The notes beneath the pieces were generated by a model. The model was given only the letters and a program-made list of their open reading frames with translations, made no database searches and had not been told where the DNA came from. This document shows positions 10,138 to 18,006 of a DNA stretch of 64,000 nt, in pieces. The first letter of the stretch is position 1, and every line of letters begins with the position of its first letter. The stretch is from NCBI GenBank assembly GCA_902635965.1, contig CACPQA010000003.1:99777-163776 (forward strand). The letters run 5' to 3'. The DNA comes from an uncultured Bacteroidota bacterium. GTDB taxonomy: Bacteria > Bacteroidota > Bacteroidia > Flavobacteriales > Flavobacteriaceae. The position numbers were made by a program, and so were the translations under genes.

Positions 10138-10732
10138 TTTTAGATATAAATTTGTTTAAAACCGAAAGACCTTTTTCTGTTACAATAGCCCTAGCATGAT
10201 ATTCTAAATAACTCTCAATTAAAATTTTAATATCAAAGTTTTCTGGTGGGAACACATCAATATCGCGAATTCCTCTCATTCCGTTCATATAAAGTCTTGA
10301 GACAAAGCCAATATCAATATTTTTTCTAAATAATCCAGTTTCAATTCCTTCTTTTAAACTGGATTTAACTAAAAACCCAAGTCTTGTATATTCCTGGTTT
10401 TTAATATCATTATAAATTTCAGGATAATATTTTTGCATTTGATAAACCGGTGAACTCTTCTCATTTTGAAAATACTTTAGAACTTCAGACTTAACACAAT
10501 ATAACTCTTCAATAGGGTGCTTTGCCGATTTTTTAATTCGTTCGATATCATTACAAGCATTTTCGAAAATGAGTTGAGTACTTTCTTTAACAAGTTCATA
10601 CTTATTTTTAAAGAAGGAATAAATTGTTTTTTTAGAGATGCCCATTTTTTCAGCGATGTCATCCATCGTAACATTTTTAAATCCTATTTCTAAAAATAGC
10701 TGGCTTGAAATGTTTAGTATGTTATCTTTCAT
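10127..10732 (-). CDS. TetR/AcrR-family transcriptional repressor of the efflux operon
   Basis: A 201-residue TetR-family regulator. The N-terminal helix-turn-helix is at about residues 22-44 (TMDDIAEKMGISKKTIYSFF), and the helical C-terminal half is a typical ligand-binding and dimerisation domain. It is the first gene of the leftward efflux operon and overlaps the next gene. A palindrome in its own promoter region (10755-10782) is the likely operator, so it should repress itself and the pump until an inducer binds. The inducer cannot be read from the sequence. The predicted transcript start lies only a few bases before the ATG. Confidence 0.92.
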   Translation of the reverse strand: MKDNILNISSQLFLEIGFKNVTMDDIAEKMGISKKTIYSFFKNKYELVKESTQLIFENACNDIERIKKSAKHPIEELYCVKSEVLKYFQNEKSSPVYQMQKYYPEIYNDIKNQEYTRLGFLVKSSLKEGIETGLFRKNIDIGFVSRLYMNGMRGIRDIDVFPPENFDIKILIESYLEYHARAIVTEKGLSVLNKFISKNAL

Positions 10733-10742
10733 TTTAGGGGTG

Positions 10743-10772
10743 CAAATATAAAATGGAAACTTTAAATACCAA
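10743..10772 (-). promoter_or_regulatory. Bacteroidota-type promoter of the TetR-efflux operon
   Basis: On the minus strand a -33 TTG (10772-10770) and a -7 element TATATTTG (10750-10743, perfect TAnnTTTG) are separated by 19 bases, an ideal match to the Bacteroidota housekeeping promoter. Transcription would start near 10736-10738, leaving a leader of only a few bases before the TetR ATG (10732). Confidence 0.7.
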
Positions 10773-10782
10773 AAAAGTTTCC
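10755..10782. promoter_or_regulatory. Palindromic operator, probably bound by the adjacent TetR protein
   Basis: GGAAACTTT (10755-10763) and its perfect reverse complement AAAGTTTCC (10774-10782) flank a 10-base spacer, giving a 28-base palindrome. It overlaps the spacer and -33 element of the TetR-operon promoter and lies in the 105-base divergent gap before the prenyl synthase gene. Size and position fit a TetR-family operator; binding is inferred. Confidence 0.65.
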
Positions 10783-10837
10783 TCGGTTTTTTTTACTAAA
10801 AGTTTTTTTTTGATTTATTTTTGTTTCAAAGAAAGTT

Positions 10838-11806
10838 TTGTCAACCTCATTTAAAGAAATTTTTGAAATTTATTTAGAAAATGAAATTGCTGAATATTCA
10901 TCAAGCAGTTTGTTCGAACCCATTATATATAGTATGCAAAATAAAGGTAAAAGAGTAAGACCTGTCTTAACTCTAATGGCGGCAGATTCAATTGCAAATA
11001 ATTTTGAAAAAGCTTTACCTGCAGCTTTAGCAATAGAAATCTTTCATAATTTTTCCCTAGTGCATGACGATATTATGGATAATGCATTATATCGACGGGG
11101 TAGATTGTCAGTTCATAAAAAATGGAATAGAAATAGCGCTATTTTGTCTGGAGATGCTATGCTAATATTATCATACAAGTCACTTGAAACTTATAAGTCA
11201 GAGACTTATTTTAAAATGAATAAAGTATTAACAGATAGCGCATTGGATGTTTGCAAGGGGCAACAAATGGATATGAATTTTACAGATAAAATTGATATTA
11301 ACGAATCGCAATACTTTGAAATGATTAAGTTAAAAACTGCAGTTTTAATTGGTGCTGCACTTAAAATGGGTGTACTTTCAGTTGGCGCTGATGAAAATGT
11401 ATGCCAATCCTTCTACGAATTTGGTTTGAATTTGGGGATTTTGTTTCAATTACAAGATGATTACTTAGATGTATTTGGCGAGGAAAACATTTTTGGAAAA
11501 GTCAGTGGTGGAGACATAAAAGAAAATAAAAGAACATTATTTTTTATTCACTCTATTGAATATGGCTTAAAGGATGATGTAGAGTCTCTTCTAAATTTAT
11601 ATAGCTCTGAATCTAAGGACTTTGATAAAAAAAAGCACGAGGTTATAAAAATTTTCAAAAAAAACAAATCAGATATTTATTTAAAAAATATTATTGAAGA
11701 TTATAATAAGAAGGTTTTAAATTCAATAAACAACCTTCCTATTGAAATAAAAAAACAAAAACATTTTTTTGATCTTTTTAAAACTATATTGAATCGAAAA
11801 TTATAA
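10838..11806 (+). CDS. Polyprenyl (geranylgeranyl-type) diphosphate synthase
   Basis: A 322-residue trans-isoprenyl diphosphate synthase. The first Asp-rich motif is D77-D-I-M-D81 and the second D207-D-Y-L-D211. KGKRVRPVLTLM is at about 36-47. The first motif is DDxxD without the two-residue insertion of bacterial FPP synthases, and an aromatic residue (F72) lies five positions before it, which suggests a GGPP-type product. It would supply C20 precursor for carotenoids, matching the lycopene cyclase that converges on it. The start is TTG, chosen because the frame begins there and the N-terminus aligns with relatives. A -7 element TATTTTTG (10816-10823) precedes it without a good -33. Ends overlap crtY by 6 bases. 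Confidence 0.9.
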   Translation: MSTSFKEIFEIYLENEIAEYSSSSLFEPIIYSMQNKGKRVRPVLTLMAADSIANNFEKALPAALAIEIFHNFSLVHDDIMDNALYRRGRLSVHKKWNRNSAILSGDAMLILSYKSLETYKSETYFKMNKVLTDSALDVCKGQQMDMNFTDKIDINESQYFEMIKLKTAVLIGAALKMGVLSVGADENVCQSFYEFGLNLGILFQLQDDYLDVFGEENIFGKVSGGDIKENKRTLFFIHSIEYGLKDDVESLLNLYSSESKDFDKKKHEVIKIFKKNKSDIYLKNIIEDYNKKVLNSINNLPIEIKKQKHFFDLFKTILNRKL

Positions 11807-12952
11807 TATTGAAAAGTTTTTAAATAAAGCTTTCACAAATTTACCTATCGGAAATGATAACATAAGATGAACATCTTCAGAAAAAGTAGACTTTTCATCT
11901 AGAAATCGGAATATTCTTTGCGGCTTATTTTTTTTAAACATTCCTGAAAAAAGTGACTTTCCTTGCTCATTGTGGTGATAAAGGACGTCCAAAAAAAGCA
12001 GATCATAAAAATCAAATTTTGTTTTATTTTGAAACTTATCAAGAGACTTATTACTTTTTAAATACTGTATCAAGTGTTCTATTTTGTTTATAGACTTTTT
12101 AAAAGTGAATCCTGTACTCGCTTTTGTCCATCCACCGGATGTTCCAATATGAAGGAGAGTTGAATTATTATGTTTTGAAAAGTTATATCCAGTCATAGGT
12201 ATTGATCCTGCTTCTTTATCAACAATCTTAAATTCACCTGCATTTTTATCCTCTAAATACTTTTTGATATTGTATTCATATTCCTCTTTTTTAAGTGTTT
12301 TTTTGGAAAACAAAGTATACTCTACTAATGCAAAATTTCTATCAAAAGGTAAAATATACATAAATCTAGTATTCCCTTTTTGGGGTACACTAAAATCCAT
12401 AAAAATTAACTTATTGGGATCAAAAATTGAATTTTCTGTTTTAACAAACCAACCAATAAAGTGTTGTTGTAAAACAGGAATGGATGTTTGATTTTTGTAT
12501 TCTAAGTTTGGGATACTAGAGAAGACCTTGGGTGCTTTATATTCTTTATTAATTGTTTTCACATAACTATAGCTGTTATCTGATCTAATATTTAAAATGT
12601 TATCCTTTACTATTTTAAAATTATTTTTGTTATTTAATTCCTTTTTGAAATAATTATAAAAATCTATTCCTCGAATAGTTTTATAAGTGTAAGGTCTAAG
12701 TTCAAAAGATGACTCATATTCATCTGAAATAAAATTTGCATTTTTCCAACTACCACAAATAATGCTATCCCATTCTCCTTTGCCTTCTTCCCAAAAGCTA
12801 ATGGTTCTGTCATTTTTATTTTTATCCTCTTTTTCAATTAAAGCTATTTTATGACTTTTAAAATAGGCATCATCGGTTATTTTTTTGGCTAATAATAAAC
12901 CAGTGATACCACCACCACAAATAATTATATCATAAAAGTTTTTTTCAATCAT
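11801..12952 (-). CDS. crtY: Lycopene beta-cyclase
   Basis: A 383-residue flavoprotein-type cyclase. The N-terminus has a dinucleotide-binding fold (YDIIICGGGITGLLLAKK), followed by the CrtY-like segment RTISFWEEGKGEWD. Further regions such as YTYKTIRGIDFYNYF and GTSGGWTKASTGFTF fit the bacterial CrtY family. It closes both ends of lycopene to give beta-carotene, the precursor of zeaxanthin and of retinal for rhodopsins. I chose the ATG six codons inside the longest frame because it places the nucleotide-binding motif at the usual distance from the start; the longer form begins at 12970. No other carotenoid gene is in the window. Confidence 0.88.
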   Translation of the reverse strand: MIEKNFYDIIICGGGITGLLLAKKITDDAYFKSHKIALIEKEDKNKNDRTISFWEEGKGEWDSIICGSWKNANFISDEYESSFELRPYTYKTIRGIDFYNYFKKELNNKNNFKIVKDNILNIRSDNSYSYVKTINKEYKAPKVFSSIPNLEYKNQTSIPVLQQHFIGWFVKTENSIFDPNKLIFMDFSVPQKGNTRFMYILPFDRNFALVEYTLFSKKTLKKEEYEYNIKKYLEDKNAGEFKIVDKEAGSIPMTGYNFSKHNNSTLLHIGTSGGWTKASTGFTFKKSINKIEHLIQYLKSNKSLDKFQNKTKFDFYDLLFLDVLYHHNEQGKSLFSGMFKKNKPQRIFRFLDEKSTFSEDVHLMLSFPIGKFVKALFKNFSIL

Positions 12953-13059
12953 GAATTCAAAAATAAACATTTGCTTTTATACTTATTTTAAATTTTAATT
13001 AAGTTCCATTAATTACAATAATTTTTATAGTTTTGCGCTGGTGAACATTTTTCTTTTGC

Positions 13060-13875
13060 ATGAATGATGTAATTATCTTTTTTGAAAATCAACATCCAAT
13101 TATCGGAGCCTTTTATGCTACAATTTTCACTTGGTTTATGACAGCATTAGGAGCATCTTTGGTTTTTTTTATTAAAAATTTAAACAGGATGGTACTTGAT
13201 GGATTACTTGGTTTTACTGGAGGTGTAATGGTTGCTGCAAGTTTTTGGAGTCTTTTAGCCCCTGGGATTGAAATGAGTCCAGGTGATGGATTTATAAAAG
13301 TATTACCCGCATCAATTGGATTCGCGCTAGGAGCATTATTTATTTTTTTGTTAGATAAAATACTTCCTCATATTCACATTAATTTTAAAGATAGTGAAGG
13401 AATAAAAACACCTTGGCATAAAACAACATTACTGGTTCTTGCGATAACACTTCACAATATTCCAGAGGGATTAGCAGTAGGGGTTTTATTCGGAGGAGTT
13501 TCCCTAGGTTTACCCGAGGCGACAATTTCTGGAGCTGTTGTGTTGGCCTTGGGAATTGGAATTCAAAATTTTCCTGAAGGGATCGCAGTTTCAATGCCAA
13601 TGAGAAGACTTGGTGCTAGTCGTATTAAATCTTTTTGGTATGGTCAATTGTCTGCAATTGTAGAACCTTTAGCTGCTGTGCTAGGAGCATTTGCTGTAAC
13701 TTTTTTTTCACCTTTATTACCTTACGCTCTATCTTTTGCAGCAGGTGCTATGATTTTTGTTGTTATTGAGGAAGTAATTCCCGAGACACAACAGGATAAG
13801 TATACTGATTTTGCGACAATGGGATTCATACTAGGATTCATAATTATGATGACTCTTGATGTAGCATTAGGTTAA
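13060..13875 (+). CDS. ZIP-family divalent metal transporter
   Basis: A 271-residue polytopic membrane protein of the ZIP (ZupT-like) family, with about eight hydrophobic helices. The metal-site helices carry HNIPEGLAVGV (about 144-154) and NFPEGIAVSMPM (about 170-181). The His-poor variable loop contains HIHINFKD near residue 107. It should import zinc or related divalent ions across the inner membrane. A -7-like TAGTTTTG (13028-13035) lies 24 bases upstream, without a clear -33. It ends 2 bases before the convergent thiL. Confidence 0.92.
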   Translation: MNDVIIFFENQHPIIGAFYATIFTWFMTALGASLVFFIKNLNRMVLDGLLGFTGGVMVAASFWSLLAPGIEMSPGDGFIKVLPASIGFALGALFIFLLDKILPHIHINFKDSEGIKTPWHKTTLLVLAITLHNIPEGLAVGVLFGGVSLGLPEATISGAVVLALGIGIQNFPEGIAVSMPMRRLGASRIKSFWYGQLSAIVEPLAAVLGAFAVTFFSPLLPYALSFAAGAMIFVVIEEVIPETQQDKYTDFATMGFILGFIIMMTLDVALG

Positions 13876-13877
13876 AT

Positions 13878-14912
13878 TTAGATTTTTGACCACCCTTGTG
13901 CTGTCAAATCAATTGCCTGATCTAAGCCCGTGATTAATTTATTGCCATCTTCAATTTTTGTTACATGACCGATGATACTTACGATTTCACTTTTTTTAAC
14001 TATCTCATAATCTGACTGATCAATAGTGAACAAAATCTCATAGTCTTCACCTCCATTGAGAGCAGCTGTTATCTCATTTAGTTTAAATTCATTACAAATT
14101 TTAATAGTCTCATTGTCTATAGGTATTTTATCTTCGTAAATATGAATACCTACTTTACATTTTTCACTTATATGTAAAATTTCAGAGGATAAACCATCGC
14201 TAATATCTATCATTGAGGTGGGGGTAAGTTTATTTTCTTTAAAAAACTTAATAACATCATGTCTAGCTTCGGGCTTAAGTTGTCTTTGAATACAATACGT
14301 ATATTTCTCAAGATTAGGCTGTGATTGTGGATTTACTTTAAATACTTCCTTTTCTCTTTCCAAAATTTGAAGACCCATGTACGCAGCTCCAAGATTGCCT
14401 GTTACCGCAACAAGATCATTTTTTTTTGCACCTGTACGATAAACTAGTCTATCTTTCTCACAGGTCCCAATTGCAGTCACTGATATTATTAAACCTTTCT
14501 CAGAAGAGGTAGTATCTCCTCCAATTAAATCAACTTTGTATTTTTCACATGCTAGTTTAATTCCGCTGTATAATTCATCTACTGCTTCGAGAGTAAATCT
14601 GTTTGATACGGATAAACTAACAGTTATTTGTTCTGGTTTTGCGTTCATAGCAAAAATATCCGATAAATTAACCACGACAGACTTATACCCCAGGTGTTTC
14701 AATGGGACGTACATCAAATTAAAATGTATGTTTTCTACCAGCATATCTGTGGATACAACTGTTTTATTTTTATTATCTATTACTGCTGCATCGTCACCGA
14801 TACCAAGTATGGTAGAGGAATTTTTTAAATCAAATTTTGATTTGATTCTGTTAATTAGACCAAACTCACCAATCGAGGATAGAGGAGTGTAATTATTTTT
14901 TTTTTTGGACAT
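13878..14912 (-). CDS. thiL: Thiamine-monophosphate kinase
   Basis: A 344-residue ThiL of the PurM/ThiL ATP-binding superfamily. The Mg-ATP region reads ILGIGDDAAV (about 36-45), followed by STDMLVENIHF (about 55-65) and GGDTTSSEKGLI (about 115-126); the C-terminal domain has SMIDISDGLSSE and ALNGGEDYEILF. It phosphorylates thiamine monophosphate to the active cofactor thiamine diphosphate. It stands alone, without other thi genes, divergent from a lipoprotein gene 36 bases away. Confidence 0.95.
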   Translation of the reverse strand: MSKKKNNYTPLSSIGEFGLINRIKSKFDLKNSSTILGIGDDAAVIDNKNKTVVSTDMLVENIHFNLMYVPLKHLGYKSVVVNLSDIFAMNAKPEQITVSLSVSNRFTLEAVDELYSGIKLACEKYKVDLIGGDTTSSEKGLIISVTAIGTCEKDRLVYRTGAKKNDLVAVTGNLGAAYMGLQILEREKEVFKVNPQSQPNLEKYTYCIQRQLKPEARHDVIKFFKENKLTPTSMIDISDGLSSEILHISEKCKVGIHIYEDKIPIDNETIKICNEFKLNEITAALNGGEDYEILFTIDQSDYEIVKKSEIVSIIGHVTKIEDGNKLITGLDQAIDLTAQGWSKI

Positions 14913-14948
14913 TTTGATATAAAGATTTACTTAATTTAACATTAACTA

Positions 14949-16256
14949 ATGATAAAGTCCATAAAATTTAGATATATATTCTCTAAAATTGAAATAAACT
15001 TAATTATCAATTATATTTTATTATTTACGTTTATTCAATGCAGTAAAAATGAGTTCTCTGTAGATAATTTTAAGGAAGTTGAAACAGTCCAAGAAGAAAA
15101 TCAAAATAACCCAGAAAAAAAGGTTTTTAATTTTGATAAAATTGAGTGTATTGCTGGATTTGCAAATGAATTTCCATGTAAAGACTATGATCTTTTAAGT
15201 TGGATTCCATTATCTTTTTTTGGAAGTGAATTAGCGAACGATAATTGGGGATGGACAGATTATAATTCAAATAGAGAATTTGTTTTACAGGGTTTAAATG
15301 ATGGACTGGCATTTTTGGATATAACTGACCCACAAAATGTAATTTTCATTGGGAAACTATTATCAGCTACTGATCCTAGTGACTGGAGGGATGTGAAAAT
15401 ATATAATAATTACGCATTTGTTGTAAGTGAAGCGTCTAATCATGGTTTACAAGTTTTTAATTTAAATAGACTTCTTGATTCGAGCGATTTTAAAATCTTC
15501 AATGAAGATTATACTGCCAATGATTTTGGCAATGCACATAACATCGCAATAAATACCTCCACTGGGTTTGCCTATATTCTAGGTTCAGCATTGTATGAAG
15601 GGGGCCCTGTTTTTTACGACATTAGAATTCCTGAACAACCAATTTTAAAAGGAGGTTTCTCGGATACTTCTTATATTCACGATGCACAGATTATAACTTA
15701 TGAAGGTGAGGATAAAAATTATTTAGGCAGAGAGATTTTATTTGGCAGCAACAGTGATGGTGGGGAAACTAATCAATTAATTATTCTTGATGTTACTGAA
15801 AAAACAAATCCTCAAATAATTTCAACAATATCTTACAGTTATGGAGGATATACACATCAAGGATGGATTGATGAGAATCATCGTTTTTTTTATTTAGGAG
15901 ACGAGTTGGACGAATTAAGGTATGGTAACAAAACAAGAATTATAATTTTTGATTTAAAGGATTTAAAAAATCCTAAAATACATTTTGTTTATGAAGGGAA
16001 GACAGATGCAATAGATCACAATCTATACATAAAGTCTAACAAGCTTTATTTATCCAATTACACTGCTGGATTTAGAGAACTAAATATTGAAAACATTGAA
16101 AATGAAGAAATCATTGAAGAAGCCTTTTTTGATACGTATCCAGAGAATGATGATGCTTCCTTTGATGGTGTTTGGAATAGTTATCCTTTTTTTGAAAGTG
16201 GTGTTATTGCTGTTAGTGACATTAGCAGGGGATTGTTTTTAATCAAAAGGAAATAA
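14949..16256 (+). CDS. Choice-of-anchor B family lipoprotein (LVIVD-like repeats)
   Basis: A 435-residue secreted protein. The N-terminus has a hydrophobic segment ending LFTFIQC, a plausible lipobox (Cys at about 31). The body holds WD/LVIVD-like beta-propeller repeats of the form LAFLDITDPQNVIFIGKL, LIILDVTEKTNPQIIS and IIIFDLKDLKNPKIHF, with conserved His-rich spots (NAHNIAIN, YIHDAQII, YTHQGWID, AIDHNLYI). This matches the choice-of-anchor B family common in marine Flavobacteriia, where the anchor varies between members. The function is unknown; it is probably cell-surface or periplasmic. It stops 2 bases before the next lipoprotein gene. Confidence 0.82.
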   Translation: MIKSIKFRYIFSKIEINLIINYILLFTFIQCSKNEFSVDNFKEVETVQEENQNNPEKKVFNFDKIECIAGFANEFPCKDYDLLSWIPLSFFGSELANDNWGWTDYNSNREFVLQGLNDGLAFLDITDPQNVIFIGKLLSATDPSDWRDVKIYNNYAFVVSEASNHGLQVFNLNRLLDSSDFKIFNEDYTANDFGNAHNIAINTSTGFAYILGSALYEGGPVFYDIRIPEQPILKGGFSDTSYIHDAQIITYEGEDKNYLGREILFGSNSDGGETNQLIILDVTEKTNPQIISTISYSYGGYTHQGWIDENHRFFYLGDELDELRYGNKTRIIIFDLKDLKNPKIHFVYEGKTDAIDHNLYIKSNKLYLSNYTAGFRELNIENIENEEIIEEAFFDTYPENDDASFDGVWNSYPFFESGVIAVSDISRGLFLIKRK

Positions 16257-16258
16257 CA

Positions 16259-17578
16259 ATGCTAAGAAATTTATTCATCTTTATTTTTTTTTGTGGATGT
16301 GTAAAAAGTGAATTATCTCTTGAAAATAGAAGTTACAAACTAAATTATATTAAATCTTTTGGAGGAAGTAATGACGATGAAGCAAATGATATTATAAATA
16401 CCTTAGACGGTGGTTTTATGGTAATTGGAAGTTCAACAAGTAGTGATGGATTGATTCAAAACAAAATAGGTCTAGAATCAGATATTATACTAATGAAATT
16501 TGATAGCCACAAATCCCTAGAGTGGGTTAAAAATTATGGTGGCTCAAGAGATGACAGAGGTCAATCTGTTGTTGAGGTTTCTGGGATTGGTTATGCTTTA
16601 TTAGGATACTCCATGAGCAACGACGGAGATGCATCCAATAATGAAGGGTTTCATGATAATTGGGTAATATTGATTGATCCAAAGGGTAACATAATTTGGG
16701 AGAAGAGCTATGGTTTTTCTGGGCACGATCATGCATATAACATAATTAAAACAAAGGATGGAAACTTATTTTTTAATGGTTTTTTAGATGTAACTGCCTC
16801 TAGAGGTTTAGGGTCTACCGAAAAAATGGAGAAATCTGTTAAACACGGAGTTGGAGAATTTTGGTGTCATAAAATAGATTTAAAAGGAAATATTTTGTGG
16901 AGAAAATATTTTGGCGGAACAAATAATGATAGGTCATACGATTCAATTGAGACTGCGGAGGGGGATTTTATATTGGTGGGGTCATCCGAAAGTAGTGATA
17001 ATGATATTAGGTCTCCCAAAGGGAGTTATGATATCTGGGTAGTTAAATTAACTGCTAAAGGAGACTTTTTATGGGAACGTTCATATGGGGGCTCAAAATA
17101 TGAGACAGCAAATTCAATAATCCAATCTTCGGACAATAAAATTCATATCCTTGGGAGTACTTTAAGTAATGATAAAGATGTTTCATTTCAAATGGGAAGC
17201 TCAGATTTTTGGTTACTTACACTAGATTTAGATGGAAATTTGTTGAGTGAACAAACATTTGGAGGATCAAATTTTGATAAAGGGAAAAAAATAGAAATAG
17301 ATAACAAAGATAATATATGGTTGACAGGTTATAGTAAGAGCACAGACTTTGATTTTAGTTATAATAAAGGAAAAAATGATGCAGTATTGATTCAGTTATC
17401 AAAAAATAGAATTCTTAAAGAAATTTTCAAAATAGGAGCAGAGGGAGAGGATATAGCTAATTCACTTATTCATTTTAATGAAAATGAAATTATTGTAGCT
17501 GGATATAGTGATAGCAAAGAGGATTCTTTTGTTGAAAGCAATGGTGGAAAGGATATTTTTTTGGCATTTTTTAAATAG
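16259..17578 (+). CDS. Lipoprotein with seven internal repeats, predicted beta-propeller
   Basis: A 439-residue protein with an N-terminal lipoprotein signal (FIFIFFCGC, Cys at about 14). The rest consists of about seven repeats of 50-60 residues. Each starts with a YGGS/FGGS-like turn followed by acidic and small residues, then DGGFMVIGSS-like and W-x-x-K-(Y/F) strands. Repeat starts are visible at FGGSNDDEAND, YGGSRDDRGQS, YGFSGHDHAYN, FGGTNNDRSYD, YGGSKYETANS, FGGSNFDKGKK and GAEGEDIANS. Seven repeats suggest a closed seven-bladed propeller. It probably forms a unit with the preceding lipoprotein. No function is known. Confidence 0.8.
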   Translation: MLRNLFIFIFFCGCVKSELSLENRSYKLNYIKSFGGSNDDEANDIINTLDGGFMVIGSSTSSDGLIQNKIGLESDIILMKFDSHKSLEWVKNYGGSRDDRGQSVVEVSGIGYALLGYSMSNDGDASNNEGFHDNWVILIDPKGNIIWEKSYGFSGHDHAYNIIKTKDGNLFFNGFLDVTASRGLGSTEKMEKSVKHGVGEFWCHKIDLKGNILWRKYFGGTNNDRSYDSIETAEGDFILVGSSESSDNDIRSPKGSYDIWVVKLTAKGDFLWERSYGGSKYETANSIIQSSDNKIHILGSTLSNDKDVSFQMGSSDFWLLTLDLDGNLLSEQTFGGSNFDKGKKIEIDNKDNIWLTGYSKSTDFDFSYNKGKNDAVLIQLSKNRILKEIFKIGAEGEDIANSLIHFNENEIIVAGYSDSKEDSFVESNGGKDIFLAFFK

Positions 17579-17618
17579 ATTTCCTGAATAATAATATTAA
17601 TTATATCTATGATTTCCC

Positions 17619-17649
17619 TTGATTAGACCTTTAATTAAAATTATATTTG
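17619..17649 (+). promoter_or_regulatory. Bacteroidota-type promoter of the suf operon
   Basis: A -33 TTG (17619-17621) and a -7 TATATTTG (17642-17649, perfect TAnnTTTG) are separated by 20 bases. The predicted transcript start is near 17655, about 13 bases before the TTG start of the sufA-like gene. No Fe-S regulator site (for example an IscR-like palindrome) was recognised here. Confidence 0.7.
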
Positions 17650-17667
17650 CATAAAAATGAATAATAG

Positions 17668-17997
17668 TTGATTAGAGTTTCAAATATCGCTAGGGATAGA
17701 GTTTCTTCACTAATGAAAGATGATGGGTTCAACCCTATACAAGATTTTGTTAGAGTTGGGGTTAAAAGTGGTGGGTGTTCAGGCCTGTCCTACGAACTAA
17801 AATTTGATTCGAATCAACTTAACGAAGACCGATTATTTGAAGATAATGGAGTGAAAATTTTAGTTGATAAAAAAAGTTTACTCTATTTGGTAGGAACAAC
17901 ATTAGATTATTCAGGTGGTTTGAACGGAAAGGGATTTGTTTTCAATAACCCAAATGCAAATAGAACTTGCGGATGTGGTGAAAGTTTTTCACTTTAA
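17668..17997 (+). CDS. sufA: A-type iron-sulfur carrier protein (SufA/IscA/ErpA family)
   Basis: A 109-residue A-type carrier with the three ligand cysteines C37 (GGCSGLSYEL), C101 and C103 (CGCGESF at the C-terminus). It carries Fe-S clusters from the SufBCD scaffold to target proteins. The start codon is TTG, giving MIRVSNIARDRVSS; the only nearby ATG (17657) is out of frame and runs into a stop, and the N-terminus fits relatives. It is the first gene of the suf operon, 9 bases before sufB. Family is certain; SufA versus ErpA naming rests on operon context. Confidence 0.93.
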   Translation: MIRVSNIARDRVSSLMKDDGFNPIQDFVRVGVKSGGCSGLSYELKFDSNQLNEDRLFEDNGVKILVDKKSLLYLVGTTLDYSGGLNGKGFVFNNPNANRTCGCGESFSL

Positions 17998-18006
17998 AAT
18001 ATAATT

